From Tethya wilhelma (taxonomy: Eukaryota > Porifera > Demospongiae > Tethyida > Tethyidae), in assembly GCA_964030475.1 (NCBI GenBank), contig CAXIPT010000003.1:313719-377718 (forward strand): a stretch of DNA of 64,000 nt. Reading direction: 5' to 3'. The notes under the pieces were generated by a model. That model made no database searches. It was not told the origin of the DNA and worked only from the letters and a program-made list of their open reading frames with translations. This document shows, in pieces, positions 14,001-24,915 of the stretch. The stretch's first letter is position 1, and each line of letters opens with the position of its first letter. A program made the position numbers and the translations under genes.

Positions 14001-14563
14001 AATGCCATTTAACTTGTCACATACCATGCACTATCAAAAATAATGCTAATAAGTACAACTGTGCTGCAATGGAAGGGAGCTATCTCGAACGAAACAAGGA
14101 GTCACACTGTGTAGTGTGTCCAGGGAAATGTCACTGGTCAAAACATGGTCATACAGCATATCAATATGTTTATAAATCATCGAAAGAGAAGAGAACACTT
14201 TATGATCTCCTAGAGAAATACTGCAACAGTGCCCCCTCTTCCTCAGAGCAGCACCACACTACAGAAGACATGCTTCAAGTTAGTGGTGTAGCAAAGACAG
14301 TGATAGGAAAATGCAATGAAGTATTTGATCTTATTAAACGAGCACAAGAATCCACTAACAAACTTGACAAAATTGCCCTCAAAAAATCTGATCCATCTCA
14401 TGAAAGCTCTTCTCAAGTGGCCTACATACAAGTATTGATTGAGGCAGAAAGGAGAGGTGGGAAGGAAGGGTGTGAAGAACGTATAGAGGCACTGAAAGTG
14501 CTTAAAGAAAGAGCTCAAGTTACAGTAGAAGTGTCAAAGTCAAGGCGCAATGAATCAACGTAA
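5014..14563 (+). CDS. CARD-like / SNTX-like / 16xFN3 / GTPase giant protein (gene 2)
   Basis: Proposed join(5014..5389, 5889..14563), about 3016 aa. The donor G|GTGAGT at 5389/5390 and the acceptor ACAG|AT at 5888/5889 agree in phase (GAT, Asp). Order: CARD-like helical domain (1-~105); helical middle region shared with gene 3 (~130-330); a region resembling the stonustoxin-like (SNTX) family (~340-840), with RPFRLGMLYDCRNEKLLG, then ATHVVTGVLYG, VPIKVWLYPL and a C-terminal part reading like that family's thioredoxin-like domain; 16 FN3 repeats (~846-2480); GTPase with GATGDGKST (~2537) and DTPGYGD; Cys/His cluster (~2825-2876); helical tail. Exon 2 is an uninterrupted 8675-nt coding exon. 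SNTX family members have a MACPF/CDC-like fold; whether this protein forms pores is unknown. No signal peptide is seen, so a cytosolic sensor/effector is inferred. Confidence 0.85.
5390..5888 (+). other. Intron 1 of gene 2
   Basis: GTGAGT donor and TACAG acceptor, phase 1. The same phase and position recur in genes 3 and 4, so the intron after the CARD exon is ancestral to the family. A short foldback element (5766-5850) lies inside. Confidence 0.8.
5766..5850. mobile_element. MITE-like foldback, TAGCCTcGTT family
   Basis: The left end TAGCCTTGTTTGCAGGCC is matched as an inverted repeat by the right end GAGCCTGGAAATGAGGCTA. It sits in the first intron of gene 2. Related ends occur near 14809, 25887, 42463 and 54853. 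Confidence 0.55.
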
Positions 14564-15284
14564 TATAATTTAAAAGTTAGCAACTTATCAATTATATAAT
14601 ACGTTGTCCTAGCAACACTTTACAAACAGCATCTATAGTTATTGTTTACTGTAATTAGTTCGCATGTGGTGTGTTTTATTTTCTAAGTTTAATTTGTAAC
14701 CACAAAAATTATTGAGTTATAATTATTATATACATGACCTTTGCTGTCCACTTTTCTCTAATTTTGAATCTTGCATTCCATATGGATGTCAATGAACTGT
14801 TGTGTTAATAGCCTTGTTCCCAGGCTCCTCCCTCGCGAATATTTCCTACGAAAATAAGGAGGGAGAGAGCCTAGCCTAAATCTATAGAGTGTCTGATATA
14901 TAATGTGCGTGACGTAGTCAATTTTGAATATGTATCAGTATGCGGTCAAAGTTTTCCAGGGAGTTACCGCGAGCAGGACAGCTAGAATGGACAAAAACGC
15001 TTGAAAAAACTGTTGTACGCTTGTTGTAAGCTTCTTCAGTTAGCGAAGACCAAAGAATAAACCTTCTGCTCTATATTTATTATCATCAGTTTGTCTGTGT
15101 GTCTTGTTCATATCTCGAGGGCTGATAGAAGAATAGAGACTGAACTCTGTTCAAACTAAAAGACCAGGCACATACTCAAAACATTTGTATTCTTAAAATT
15201 TAATTAGGGGGAGGAGAAAGAGGGAGGGAAAGGTAGACATAAATTACACTTGAACCCAAACACAGACATGATCTTGACTAACTA
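14564..15284. other. Intergenic, gene 2 3-prime flank
   Basis: Contains the 3-prime flank of gene 2; the GTCCTAGCAAC stretch is shared with the flank of gene 3. A short foldback element lies near 14809-14876. The rest is AT-rich DNA without a convincing ORF. Confidence 0.5.
14809..14876. mobile_element. MITE-like foldback, TAGCCTcGTT family (3-prime end eroded)
   Basis: TAGCCTTGTTCCCAGGCTCC on the left pairs with a GGAGGGAGAGAGCCT arm on the right. The outermost right bases are lost compared with other copies. Confidence 0.5.
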
Positions 15285-15345
15285 TACAAACTCCAAACAC
15301 CAATGGCTCCTGACTATCTAGCTAAAAACTCACAGAGAAGCGGCA

Positions 15346-15835
15346 TCACAGACCACTGTCTCCTGGACCAATTAAGGTCCTCAAAGGCTGCCAGTTCATC
15401 CAGAGTCTCATCAGCTAGCCTGTGATAGGAGAGGTGGTCCAATTGTCTTATCTCCCCCTCTTCTCTCTCACTGCTGGAGGAGAGGAGGTGGACACAGGGG
15501 GTGGGGCCTGGTTGCCATGGCGATGGCAGGGACTGGAGGGGAGAGAGAAATATCGATGGTCAAATACAACAACAGCTGTAGACTAAAAATCTAGAGGCTT
15601 GGTTGTTTTTGTTGCATGTACTGAAGTGTTTTATAACTGACTGTTTCTCAATGACACATGAATCATGCATGAGTTAATTGGCAGTGTATTCCAAATTGTA
15701 TTGACTTACTGTCAGTGGTTGTCTTTGGCCCAGTGGGAGTTGGTTTCTAAGAAGGAGATGGCGGACATGTCTCCTCGTAGCACTCCGTCTGTCTCTACTG
15801 TGGTAGACTCCCAAAGGAGACACCTTGGACCATCT
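15346..15835 (-). pseudogene. Frataxin 5-prime fragment, copy A (decayed)
   Basis: On the minus strand the exon-2 equivalent (about 15532 down to 15346) has the same sequence as the intact frataxin-like exon in copies B-D but carries a small deletion and a rearranged stretch around 15350-15395 that break the frame. The exon-1 equivalent (about 15835-15727) keeps the VSFGSLP..-side sequence but has lost the start region. No downstream frataxin exons are present, so this is a non-functional fragment. Confidence 0.65.
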
Positions 15836-16233
15836 CAGGTTCCAGTGGCTATAGTCGGGCTTATTAATGGGTTTATTTGCTTGCTGCCTGATTTCAATTT
15901 TATTGGTTCGAATAAATAGAAAGGACAGCTGATTCCAATTATTTGAACTAAATCTAATTAATTTATAATTGAAATCCTGAATCAGCAGACAGAAGCTAGG
16001 ACCAAGCTCTTAGAAGCATTCAATTAATTTACTTTTACTTGTTTACGTTCAAACCAGGACCTGTACGAAAACCTGCAATAGACTAGTGGATCTCCAGCAT
16101 TCCTCATTCCTCTGGGGCCTAACTATAATTAGTTTAGTTCAGTAGACAAACAGTATAACTTAAAGTTTGAAATTTTGTTATAGTTACTGTCTGTCTCTCT
16201 CTCTAAATATAAAAACACACACAATCACAATGA

Positions 16234-16970
16234 AAGCACCGTTGGTGCACAAGCCTCGGCACACTCAACTAGCTATAGCGACTTATAAAAGAGTTAAATT
16301 TTATCACAAGTCATGTCTACAGCTGTACATGTATGGTATGGGCAAGAAAACTAAACTTGTAGCCTCAGTACTCCGGCCCTGCCGCCCACAGGTTAGCTAC
16401 ATATCTCTGTGATGAAGCAGCACAAGACATACTGATAGGCTACTGAACTATACCTAGCTAGTTTGAGCTATGCTACTAATGAGTGGCCACTGACATCAGT
16501 GCACTGGCTATGGAATACTCAGCTGATATCAGATTCACACATATTGAGCATGCAAAGTATAGCTGGCCACACTAAAAAAATCTATACATGCCAAATTATA
16601 CATTAGTGTGCTTACATAGATATCAGACCAACTTTTCAAGTGTCTGTCTTACCAACTAACAGCAACAGCACATGCAGCCTGAGTAGCATGCAGCTAAACT
16701 CAACACGAATTCTAGATAACGCACACCAGATCAATGGGCGTGGTCTCGAAAGCTAAGCGCTCAAACAAGCACAAAAGCCTCAAATCTCAACAACTACAGT
16801 GTTTTGGACAGCAAAAAATATATTTCTTTAAGATCATTCAGATTTATGAACGTAAGTACCATCAGTTTTGTCGCTAGAGCTGTCTTTCTTGAGATTTCGA
16901 TGGAACAAACAGACACACAAAACGACTACCGTAATCCTCTGCACGTGCTACGCACGTGCCGAGGCTTATG
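16234..16970. mobile_element. 737-bp insertion specific to duplication copy A
   Basis: Copy B (24060s) and copy C (37800s) read straight through this site. In copy A the site is interrupted and the 4-bp word ATGA is present on both sides (16230-16233 and 16971-16974), as expected of a target duplication. Subterminal inverted repeats AAGCCTCGGCAC are visible near both ends. No transposase-like ORF is present, so a non-autonomous DNA element is inferred. Confidence 0.6.
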
Positions 16971-17813
16971 ATGATCAGTGGATGTATTCAGTGTTCAGTG
17001 ATCCCTTGGGATTGGTTCTCTTACTTGAACTGTGAAGAGCGAGAACCTGCCGGGGGAAGGTCAATTGCTATTCTTTGTCTATTGTTTAAGATAGCCATAT
17101 ATATCAGACCACTCCATTGTGAGATGATGGTATTCATCTTTAGCTACTGGAGGGAGTTGTCATCAGGTGAACTTGTTTGTCCCTTCAGATGTCAGTGGTA
17201 GATAAACCAGACCATATTATTAGTTTGCTACTGTCATGAATATAATAAAGATAAGCTTTAATATACACCCACTGTTATGACTGATTGTGTGCATTTTATG
17301 TGACTCTCTTGCATAGAGAGGGATTACAACAATGCTAGGTTGATGACTGGTGAAGTTTTTCCTGCATGGTGGTGTAAGAATGATACTGTTATTACTTAAC
17401 GAAAAGGCCTGATATATTGAATCTGGTAAGTGTTGGATGGCAAACCACAAAACCTGTACCATGCACTTGCAGAAGTATGTGGTTGAAGCCTTATTTCTTC
17501 AATAATTAAATCTAGGTTTTGCTTACAATGTCATGCAGTCAGTTGTGGATATGTTTGGAACAGAATCAGTTGTTTCATGTGTTAATCTACTTTTACCGCT
17601 GCTCTGTCTATGTTGCAGCAATTTCTGCTGAAACATTTATGGCTGGCATATGTGTATGGAGGGTCTGTAAATCAGGAGATCTATTGTATTCATTACTCAT
17701 GAATATCATCATGTCATACACACCCCTCATTCTTACACACACATACACAGCAGTTTGTTTCTGAAGAAAAAGGATATTAACTGTTTGTATGAAAGTTGCT
17801 GTCAATAGCTATC

Positions 17814-20800
17814 ATGGATAACAGTGACACCGCTGAGTATCGTGCCTTTCAAAGTTGTTTTGATAGACTAGTGACTGGAGTAGCACATGATGTAGAGAGT
17901 GTAGCTAGAAAAGCTTTTGAAAAAAATGTAATTACTCCAGAAGACTTACGCAATGCAATCAATCAACATAATGATAAATCATTAAGAACTACCAACCTAT
18001 TGCTGAAAATTTTAAACAAAATTCAGCAGAATCCAGCAAACTTTGATGAATTTGTGAGCATTCTCAAGAACACAACAACTCTGGAAGAATTGGCTCAACA
18101 ACTGACATCTGAGCATGTCAAACAACTACAAGAAAGAGCATCTCTTAGTCTACCAACAAAAGAGAGTAAACCTCAAGGTGAGTTGACTACCTGCAAAAGC
18201 TATATAATTTATACAAGTAGTAAAAATTTCAAAAAAATAAGTAGTGTAGGAATGGGCAGTGCGGTAAAAAGTATTGGAACAAGGCACGGTCTCAGTTTCG
18301 GCACATGACTACTTCATTTTTATTCTTGATCCCTCATATGGATTTTTCAGTGTCCTGTTGCAATAATCTGTACACTGATAGTACCGTATACGTATAGCTT
18401 ATTGCACGCATTGGTTCAATTTCTACAGTAACTATAATCACTTGGGTAAGCAATGGAGTAAACCATAACAAACAGGTATATAACTTAAACTGGACTGCTG
18501 GCCAAGAGTTGGGCATAAAAATGAAGTAGTCATGTGCCGAAACTGAGACCGTGCCTTGTTCCAATACTTTTTACCGCACTGCCCATTCTTACACTACTTA
18601 TTTTTTTGAAATTTTTACTACTTGTTCATTTACTTTTTTCAACACTACAGTGTGGAAACACTATCAGAGACTAGTTAGTCCCTACAAAAAGCTTGAGTGG
18701 CAGCTACATGCACTTCATTAGGCTGGAGGCTAGTGCGCATGCGCATAATAATGCCACGTGAATAATGACCTTTGTACTCTTACAAAGATGGCTGCATTGT
18801 AGTACATGAATTTATACACTAAGTTTCAAGGCTTTCTAGTTTTTGTTTAGGCCTATTTATGATGAAAACGAGTATCAAAGAATGTAGTACCCATGAAAAG
18901 AACTTACTTTGTGCTGTCAAAGTTGGCTCAACACATTCTGGTTCCCTGGAAATCCTTTTCAAGTAAGTCAGTTAGGAAGTACGTACGTAAGTACGTAAGT
19001 TAGGAGAACAAAAATGGCACTATGGTGGCTTCTCACTAGCGCTCTCTACGAGTGCTGAGAAAAGTTTTTGTGAGTTTTAGGCCTTGCATGCAGTTGGTAA
19101 TCTGTCAGTAAGAGCCTCTGAGCAACTTTGAAGGTTTAATTTTGTTTGGCTAGACTTTTATAGTGACCAACATTTTGTATTGTGTCTATGGGACAGTCGG
19201 CCCATTCCTACTATACGTACTACCGTACGTATGATAGGTGTGTTTATTTTATGATTCAACCTCCATGCATGATTTCCCCCCCCATTTTATGATGATTAAC
19301 TGAACGGATAATGTAGGAGAATCTGACAGCTCATTACTAGAAGCCAGCACATCTGACAGTAAGTCAGCACAAGAAGCAAGTCGTAGTGAAATATTTGAGT
19401 GTCATTGTGGAAGCAATTGTAGCTTTGAAGACTATTTGGGTGGCAAATGTTGTGGGTCACAAGAGAACTCTTTTCCACATCTAAATGTAGCACACCTTAG
19501 CAATGGTGACAAGGAGAAACTTTATTGTAAGCTAATAACTGAAACAAATAAGATTAGTAAAACGTTTCAAGACCTTGTGTGTGACACATTTAAGACACTA
19601 AATCACCAACAAACATCAGTAGAACAGCTCGTGGCAATTGCATTTACCTATGGTCAGCCAAGCAATCCTACTCCTATCACTGAAAAGTACAGTGATGAGC
19701 TTTCTGCTGTCAAGACTGTTTATGGCATACAGATATTCCTTGTTAGACACAGATTCATCTCATTTTTCAATTATCTGATATTGGAGGAGATCATTCTACA
19801 GCTGGGAAAAGATGATCATTCCTTGAAAGAGAAGCTCGAAAACTACCTAGCTGACTTTACGATGTTCTGCAAACGTAATGTGTTTGAGGTTCCTTCTTTT
19901 GCCATTTCTAAGTCTGCTCCAGGACATGAACAAGACAGGAGCCTAGTAATAAAAGTCAATGAAAGAACATGGCTTGAGGCTGTTAATAAGCCTTCTTTTA
20001 CGTTTGAAGACGTGAGAATGATAAGAGTCAAATTAGCTTCATTCATTGGTTTAGACCCTGCCGCTATCCTCCTACAAGATGTCAAACGTGGATGCATGGA
20101 ATTATCATTTGTTGTGCTCTCAGACACTTCAAACTTTCCACTCTCTGAATTACAAAATGATCAACTTCTGACATTGGGGATTAAAGTGATTGATGAGCCA
20201 ACATGTAGTGTACTAGTTCTTGCTAAAATTGAAAGCAAACCAGACACATGTGTGGCCATTCTTGAAGAAGAACCTTCTCTAGAGGGATTGGCCAAAGGGC
20301 TTACATCTGAACGAGCAAAACAAGCAGGAATTAGCATATGTCAGCCTGGGAAGCCAACAGCCAGTGATGTCACTCAAAACACCATCACAATAGACTGGGA
20401 CAACCCAAAACATGACAGTGAGAATATTCAGTCATATTGTGTGAGATATTGTCATATCGATGCTTCACTGAAAGCCAAACTCTGGAAAAACACAATGACT
20501 GAGAGCAGTGAAACCAAATCAGCTATTATTAACCTTACTCCACAAACCAAGTACAGCTTCAAGGTACGACCTGAACTAAAGGATGGTAGTGTTGGTAAAT
20601 GGAGTGAAGAAAGTGATCTCATTGAAACCAAGCCTCCACCCTGTCAGCCTGGGAGGCCAACAGCCAGTGCTGTGACTCATGACAGCATCACTGTGGTGTG
20701 GCCTGATCGTGACAGTAGGAACATTAAAATTGAGTCATATCTAGTGCGATATTGCTGCGCTGATGATCCTACCAAACCTTGGATGTTTGAATTGACTGAT

Positions 20801-22858
20801 AGCAATCAAACACGAAACTTAACTAAGACAATTACCAAACTTTCTCCTCAAACTAAGTACATCTTCAAAGTACGACCTGAATTAGATGATGGCATTGGAG
20901 TTTGGAGTGAAGTCAGTGATCCCATTGAGACAAAACTACAACCCTGTCAGCCTGGAAAGCCAATAGCCAGTGATGTAACTCACGATAGCATCACACTTCA
21001 ATGGGAGAAACCTGAGCATCGCAGTGAGAAAGTCCAGTCGTATCTTGTGAAATATCGTTGTGCTAATGATCAAGACAAGTCTTGGGAAAGGAAAGTGACT
21101 TTAAGCAATGAAACAAAAGTAAAAATTTCAAAACTTTCTGCTCAAACTAAGTACATCTTCAAAATACGACCTGAACTAGAGGAAAGTGTTGGTACTGAGA
21201 GTGAAGTCAGTGTCACAACTCAACCACCACCTCTGGCTGTTCGCCTGTCCAGACAAGCTCAATCAAAGGGCTTACTTTTAAGAGAAGGCCCTCCAGCAGT
21301 TTATGAACTACCAGAAGTGACTTACACAATGAGAGATGAAAACAAGAGGATTGCCAAGTGTCATTTTGGAGAGCCTGAACTAGGCAAAGGTAAACGAGAG
21401 AGAGTGTTGATGCTTGTAGGAGCAACTGGAGATGGCAAGAGTACACTGATTGAATGTATGGTCAACTATATACTTGGAGTGAAATGGGAGGATGATTTCA
21501 GATTTCAACTGATTAAGAATGAAATTATACGATCTACAGCTGAAAGTCAAACCAGATTTGTCACTGCATATACATTTTACCCAGTTGAAGGATCTGCTTT
21601 TGATTACACTCTAACTATCATTGATACACCTGGATATGGAGACACCAGAGGAATTAAACATGATCGAACATTAGTAGAGCAAATCAAAGACTTCTTCTCA
21701 ACTAAACCTCCTCGAGGTATTGACCACATTGATGGTGTTGGATTTGTGACTAAGGCTGGTTCACTTCGACTAACACCAACACAGCAGTACATCTTTGACT
21801 CAATACTGGGTGTATTTGGTAAAGATATGGCGAGAAACATATTTTTGATGATATCATTCAGTGATGGTGGCATGCCTACAGTTCTAGAAGCTATCAAGGT
21901 TGCAAGGATACCAAATGTTGATTACTTCAAGTTCAATAACTCTGCTTTGTATGCTAACAACAGTGATACAGCCAATAATATTGTCAGCTCATATTTTTGG
22001 AAAATGGGATTTGATACACTTAGCCAGTTTTTCTCAGAATTTGAAAGTATGGAGTCTAGAAGCCTTCAGTTAACAAGGGAGACTTTAGCAGAACGTGATC
22101 AACTACAAACTCTAGTAGAAGGATTACAAAAACAAATCACCACCAGTCTTGAGCTCATTGGAGAACTTAAACAGGATAAGGAGGCAATAACAGCTCATCG
22201 ATTAAGTATCGGCAGTAATGAACCCTTTACATACGAAGTTGAAGTGATGAAAGGATTTGAACTGCCACTTGAAGACAAGAAAAAGAATGTTACGATCTGT
22301 TTGAATTGCAGTTTCACTTGTCACTATCCATGTACCATAAAAAATGATGATAAGAAGTACAAATGTGATGCTATGGGAGGTAGCTATTGGTCACGGAACA
22401 AAGGTTCATGCTGTATAGTGTGTCCTGGTAAATGTCACTGGACACAACATGTCAACAGACCATATCGATATGTTCAACGACCAGTAAAAGAGAAAAGGAC
22501 ACTTGAGGATCTTGTCAAGAAATACAGCACACCCACAGCCACACCTTCAGGAGAGCAGAAATCTACTGCCGAAGACATCCTAAGTGGGGTAGCAAAACAA
22601 CTTAAAGAAACATATGGTAAAGTATTGGAGCTTAATAAACAGGTGCAAGAATCAATCAACAAACTAGACCAAATTGCCCTCAGAAAATTTGTTCCAACTA
22701 GTGAAACTTCTTCTCAAGTGGCCTACATAGAACTCTTGATAGAAGCAGAAAAGCAAGGTGGGAAGCCTGGATGTGAACAACGAATAGAGGCACTGAAATT
22801 ACTCAAAGATAGAGCTCAAATTGAAATTGAAGTGGCAAAGACAATGCGCAGTTTATAA
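17814..22858 (+). CDS. CARD-like / 3xFN3 / GTPase protein (gene 3)
   Basis: Proposed join(17814..18177, 19317..22858), 1301 aa. The donor AAG|GTGAGT and acceptor TGTAG|GAG agree in phase (GGA, Gly). The ATG at 17814 opens MDNSDTAEYRAF, which matches the start of genes 2, 4 and 5. Order: CARD-like domain (1-~105); short acidic and Cys-containing linker; helical middle region related to that of gene 2 (~165-440); three FN3 domains (~462-765), each opened by CQPGKP/CQPGRP; GTPase with GATGDGKST (~822) and DTPGYGD; Cys/His cluster (~1112-1164) ending CPGKCHW; helical tail. It lacks the SNTX-like block of gene 2. Intron 1 is enlarged by a foldback element. Its function is unknown; a cytosolic sensor of the same family is inferred. 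Confidence 0.87.
18213..18625. mobile_element. Foldback/MITE with ~111-bp terminal inverted repeats in gene 3 intron
   Basis: The left arm 18213-18323 (ACAAGTAGTAAAAATTTC...) and the right arm 18515-18625 are near-perfect reverse complements around a ~190-bp centre. The equivalent intron of gene 4 (copy B) lacks it. A decayed relative lies near 30380-30535. No coding capacity, so a non-autonomous element is inferred. Confidence 0.75.
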
Positions 22859-23096
22859 TATGTTAATTTTTGTCCTAGCAACTCTGTACAAAGACCATAC
22901 CATTAATTATAATTATTAATATTAGTTTGTGGTTTATTTGTGTTCCAAGTTTGTTTTTGGGCCATTGACCTTTGCTTTTTCTCTGATTTTATTCGTCCAC
23001 CATCAAGATGATAGTAACTACATCAACCATGTACCACTATCAGTTCCATAAACAGTCATAGTGTACTTACATCTAATCAACCATAGAATAAAAAAT
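22859..23096. other. Gene 3 3-prime flank
   Basis: Short AT-rich flank that shares the GTCCTAGCAAC stretch with the flank of gene 2. No gene or RNA is recognised. Confidence 0.4.
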
Positions 23097-23145
23097 TAAA
23101 ACTCAAACACCAACTGTTTCTGACCACACAGCCGCATAAACTCAC

Positions 23146-23687
23146 AGCTAAAGAAGCATCATAGTCCTTGCTACAGAGCCCACTGTCTCCAAGGTCCTCA
23201 AAGAAGGCTGCCAGTTCATCCAGAGTCTCATCAGCTAGCCTGTGATAGGAGAGGTGGTCCAATTGTCTTATCTCCCCCTCTTCTCTCTCACTGCTGGAGG
23301 AGAGGAGGTGGACACAGGGGGTGGGGCCTGGTTGCCATGGTGATGGCAGGGACTGGCGGGGAGAGGGAAATATTGATGGTCAAATAAGACAATAGCTGTA
23401 GACTAAATCTAGAGACTTGGTTGGTTTTGTTGCATATACTGAAGTGTTTTATAACTGACTGTTTCTCAATGACACATGAATCATGCATGAGTTAATGGGC
23501 AGTGTATTCCAATACTGACTACTGTCAGTGGTTGTCTTTGACTCAGTGGGAGTTGGTTTCTAAGAGGGAGATGGCAGACATGTCTCCTCGGAGCACTCCG
23601 TCTGTCTCTACTGTGGTAGACTCCCAAAGGAGACACCTTGGACCATCTTCTAGTGGCTAGTCTCACTGCATAGAGTAGGGACTTCAT
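23146..23687 (-). pseudogene. FXN: Frataxin 5-prime fragment, copy B (two exons)
   Basis: The exon-1-like segment starts at the ATG at 23687 and reads a basic, Arg-rich peptide (MKSLLYAVRLATRRW...) suited to mitochondrial import. Exon 2 (23352..23146, 207 nt) is bounded by CCAG| and |GTGAGT and encodes the first helix of frataxin, with the signature ADETLDELAAFFEDL followed by KDYDASLA. Established knowledge: frataxin is a mitochondrial iron-sulfur assembly factor whose fold continues well beyond this point. The remaining exons are absent; gene 3 ends just beyond. It is therefore a truncated duplicate. Confidence 0.7.
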
Positions 23688-24915
23688 AGTTTGCTTGCTG
23701 GCTGATTTCAATATTACTTTATTGGTTTGAATAAATAGAAAGGACAGCTGATTCCAATTATTTAAACTGCTAATTAATTTAATATTGAAATCAATTTCAT
23801 GGACACACGTGTTGCTGAATCAGCAGACAGAAGCTCGGACAAAGCTCTTAGAAGCCTTATTAATTTACTTTTACTTGTTTATGTTCAAACCAGGACCTGT
23901 ACGAAAACCTGCAATAGACTAGCGGATCTCCAGCATTCCTCATTCCTCTGGGGCCTAACTATAATTAGTTTAGTTCAGTAGACAAACAGTATAACTTAAA
24001 GTTTGAAATTTTGTTATAGTTACTGTCTGTCTCTCTCTCTAAATATAAAAACACACACAATCACAATGATCAGTGGATGCATTCAGTGTTCAGTGATCCC
24101 TTGGGATTGATTCTCTTACCGTACTGTGAAGAGCGAGAACCTGCATGCCGGGGGAAGGTCAATTGCTATTGTTTGTCTATTGTTTAAGATAGCCATATAT
24201 ATCAGACCACTCCATTGTGAGATGATGGTATTCATCTTTAGCTACTGGAGGGAGCTGTCATGTGAACTTGTTTGTCCCTTCAGATGTCACTGGTAGATAA
24301 ACCAGACCATATTATTAGTTTGCTATTGTCATGAATATAATAAAGATAAGCTTTAATATACACCCACTGTTATGTCATTGACTGATTGTGTGCATTTTAT
24401 GTGACTCTCTTGCATAGAGAGGGATTACAACAATGCTAGGTTGATGACTGGTGAAGTTTTTCCTGCATGCATGGTGGTGTAAGAATGATACTGTTAACGA
24501 AAAGGCCTGATATATTGAATCTGGTAAGTGTTGGATGGCAAAGCACAAAACCTGTACCATGCACTTGCAGAAGTATGTGGTTGAAGCCTTATTTCTTCAA
24601 TAATTAAATCTAGGTTTTGCTTACAATGTCATGCAGTCAGTTGTGGATATATGTTTGGAACAGAATCAGTTGTTTCATGTGTTAATCTACTTTTACCGCT
24701 GCTCTGTCTATGTTGCAGCAATTTCTGCTGAAACATTTATGGCTGGCATATGTGTATGGATGGTCTGTAAATCAGGAGATCTATTGTATTCACTGCTCAT
24801 GAATATCATCATGTCATACACACCCCCACATTCTTAACACACACACACACAGCAGTTTGTTTCTTAAGAAAAAGGATATTAACTGTTTGTATGAAAGTTG
24901 CTGTCAATAGCTATC

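Larger units (their letters stand above)
15285..18212 (+). repeat. Segmental duplication copy A (frataxin 5-prime pieces + CARD-gene upstream and exon 1)
   Basis: Collinear with 23097-25317 (copy B) at high identity, including an apparently identical CARD exon. The frataxin-derived pieces point left and the CARD gene points right, so the unit includes the shared upstream DNA between two divergent genes. Copy A differs from copy B by a 737-bp insertion (16234-16970) and by a more decayed frataxin part. Confidence 0.8.
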
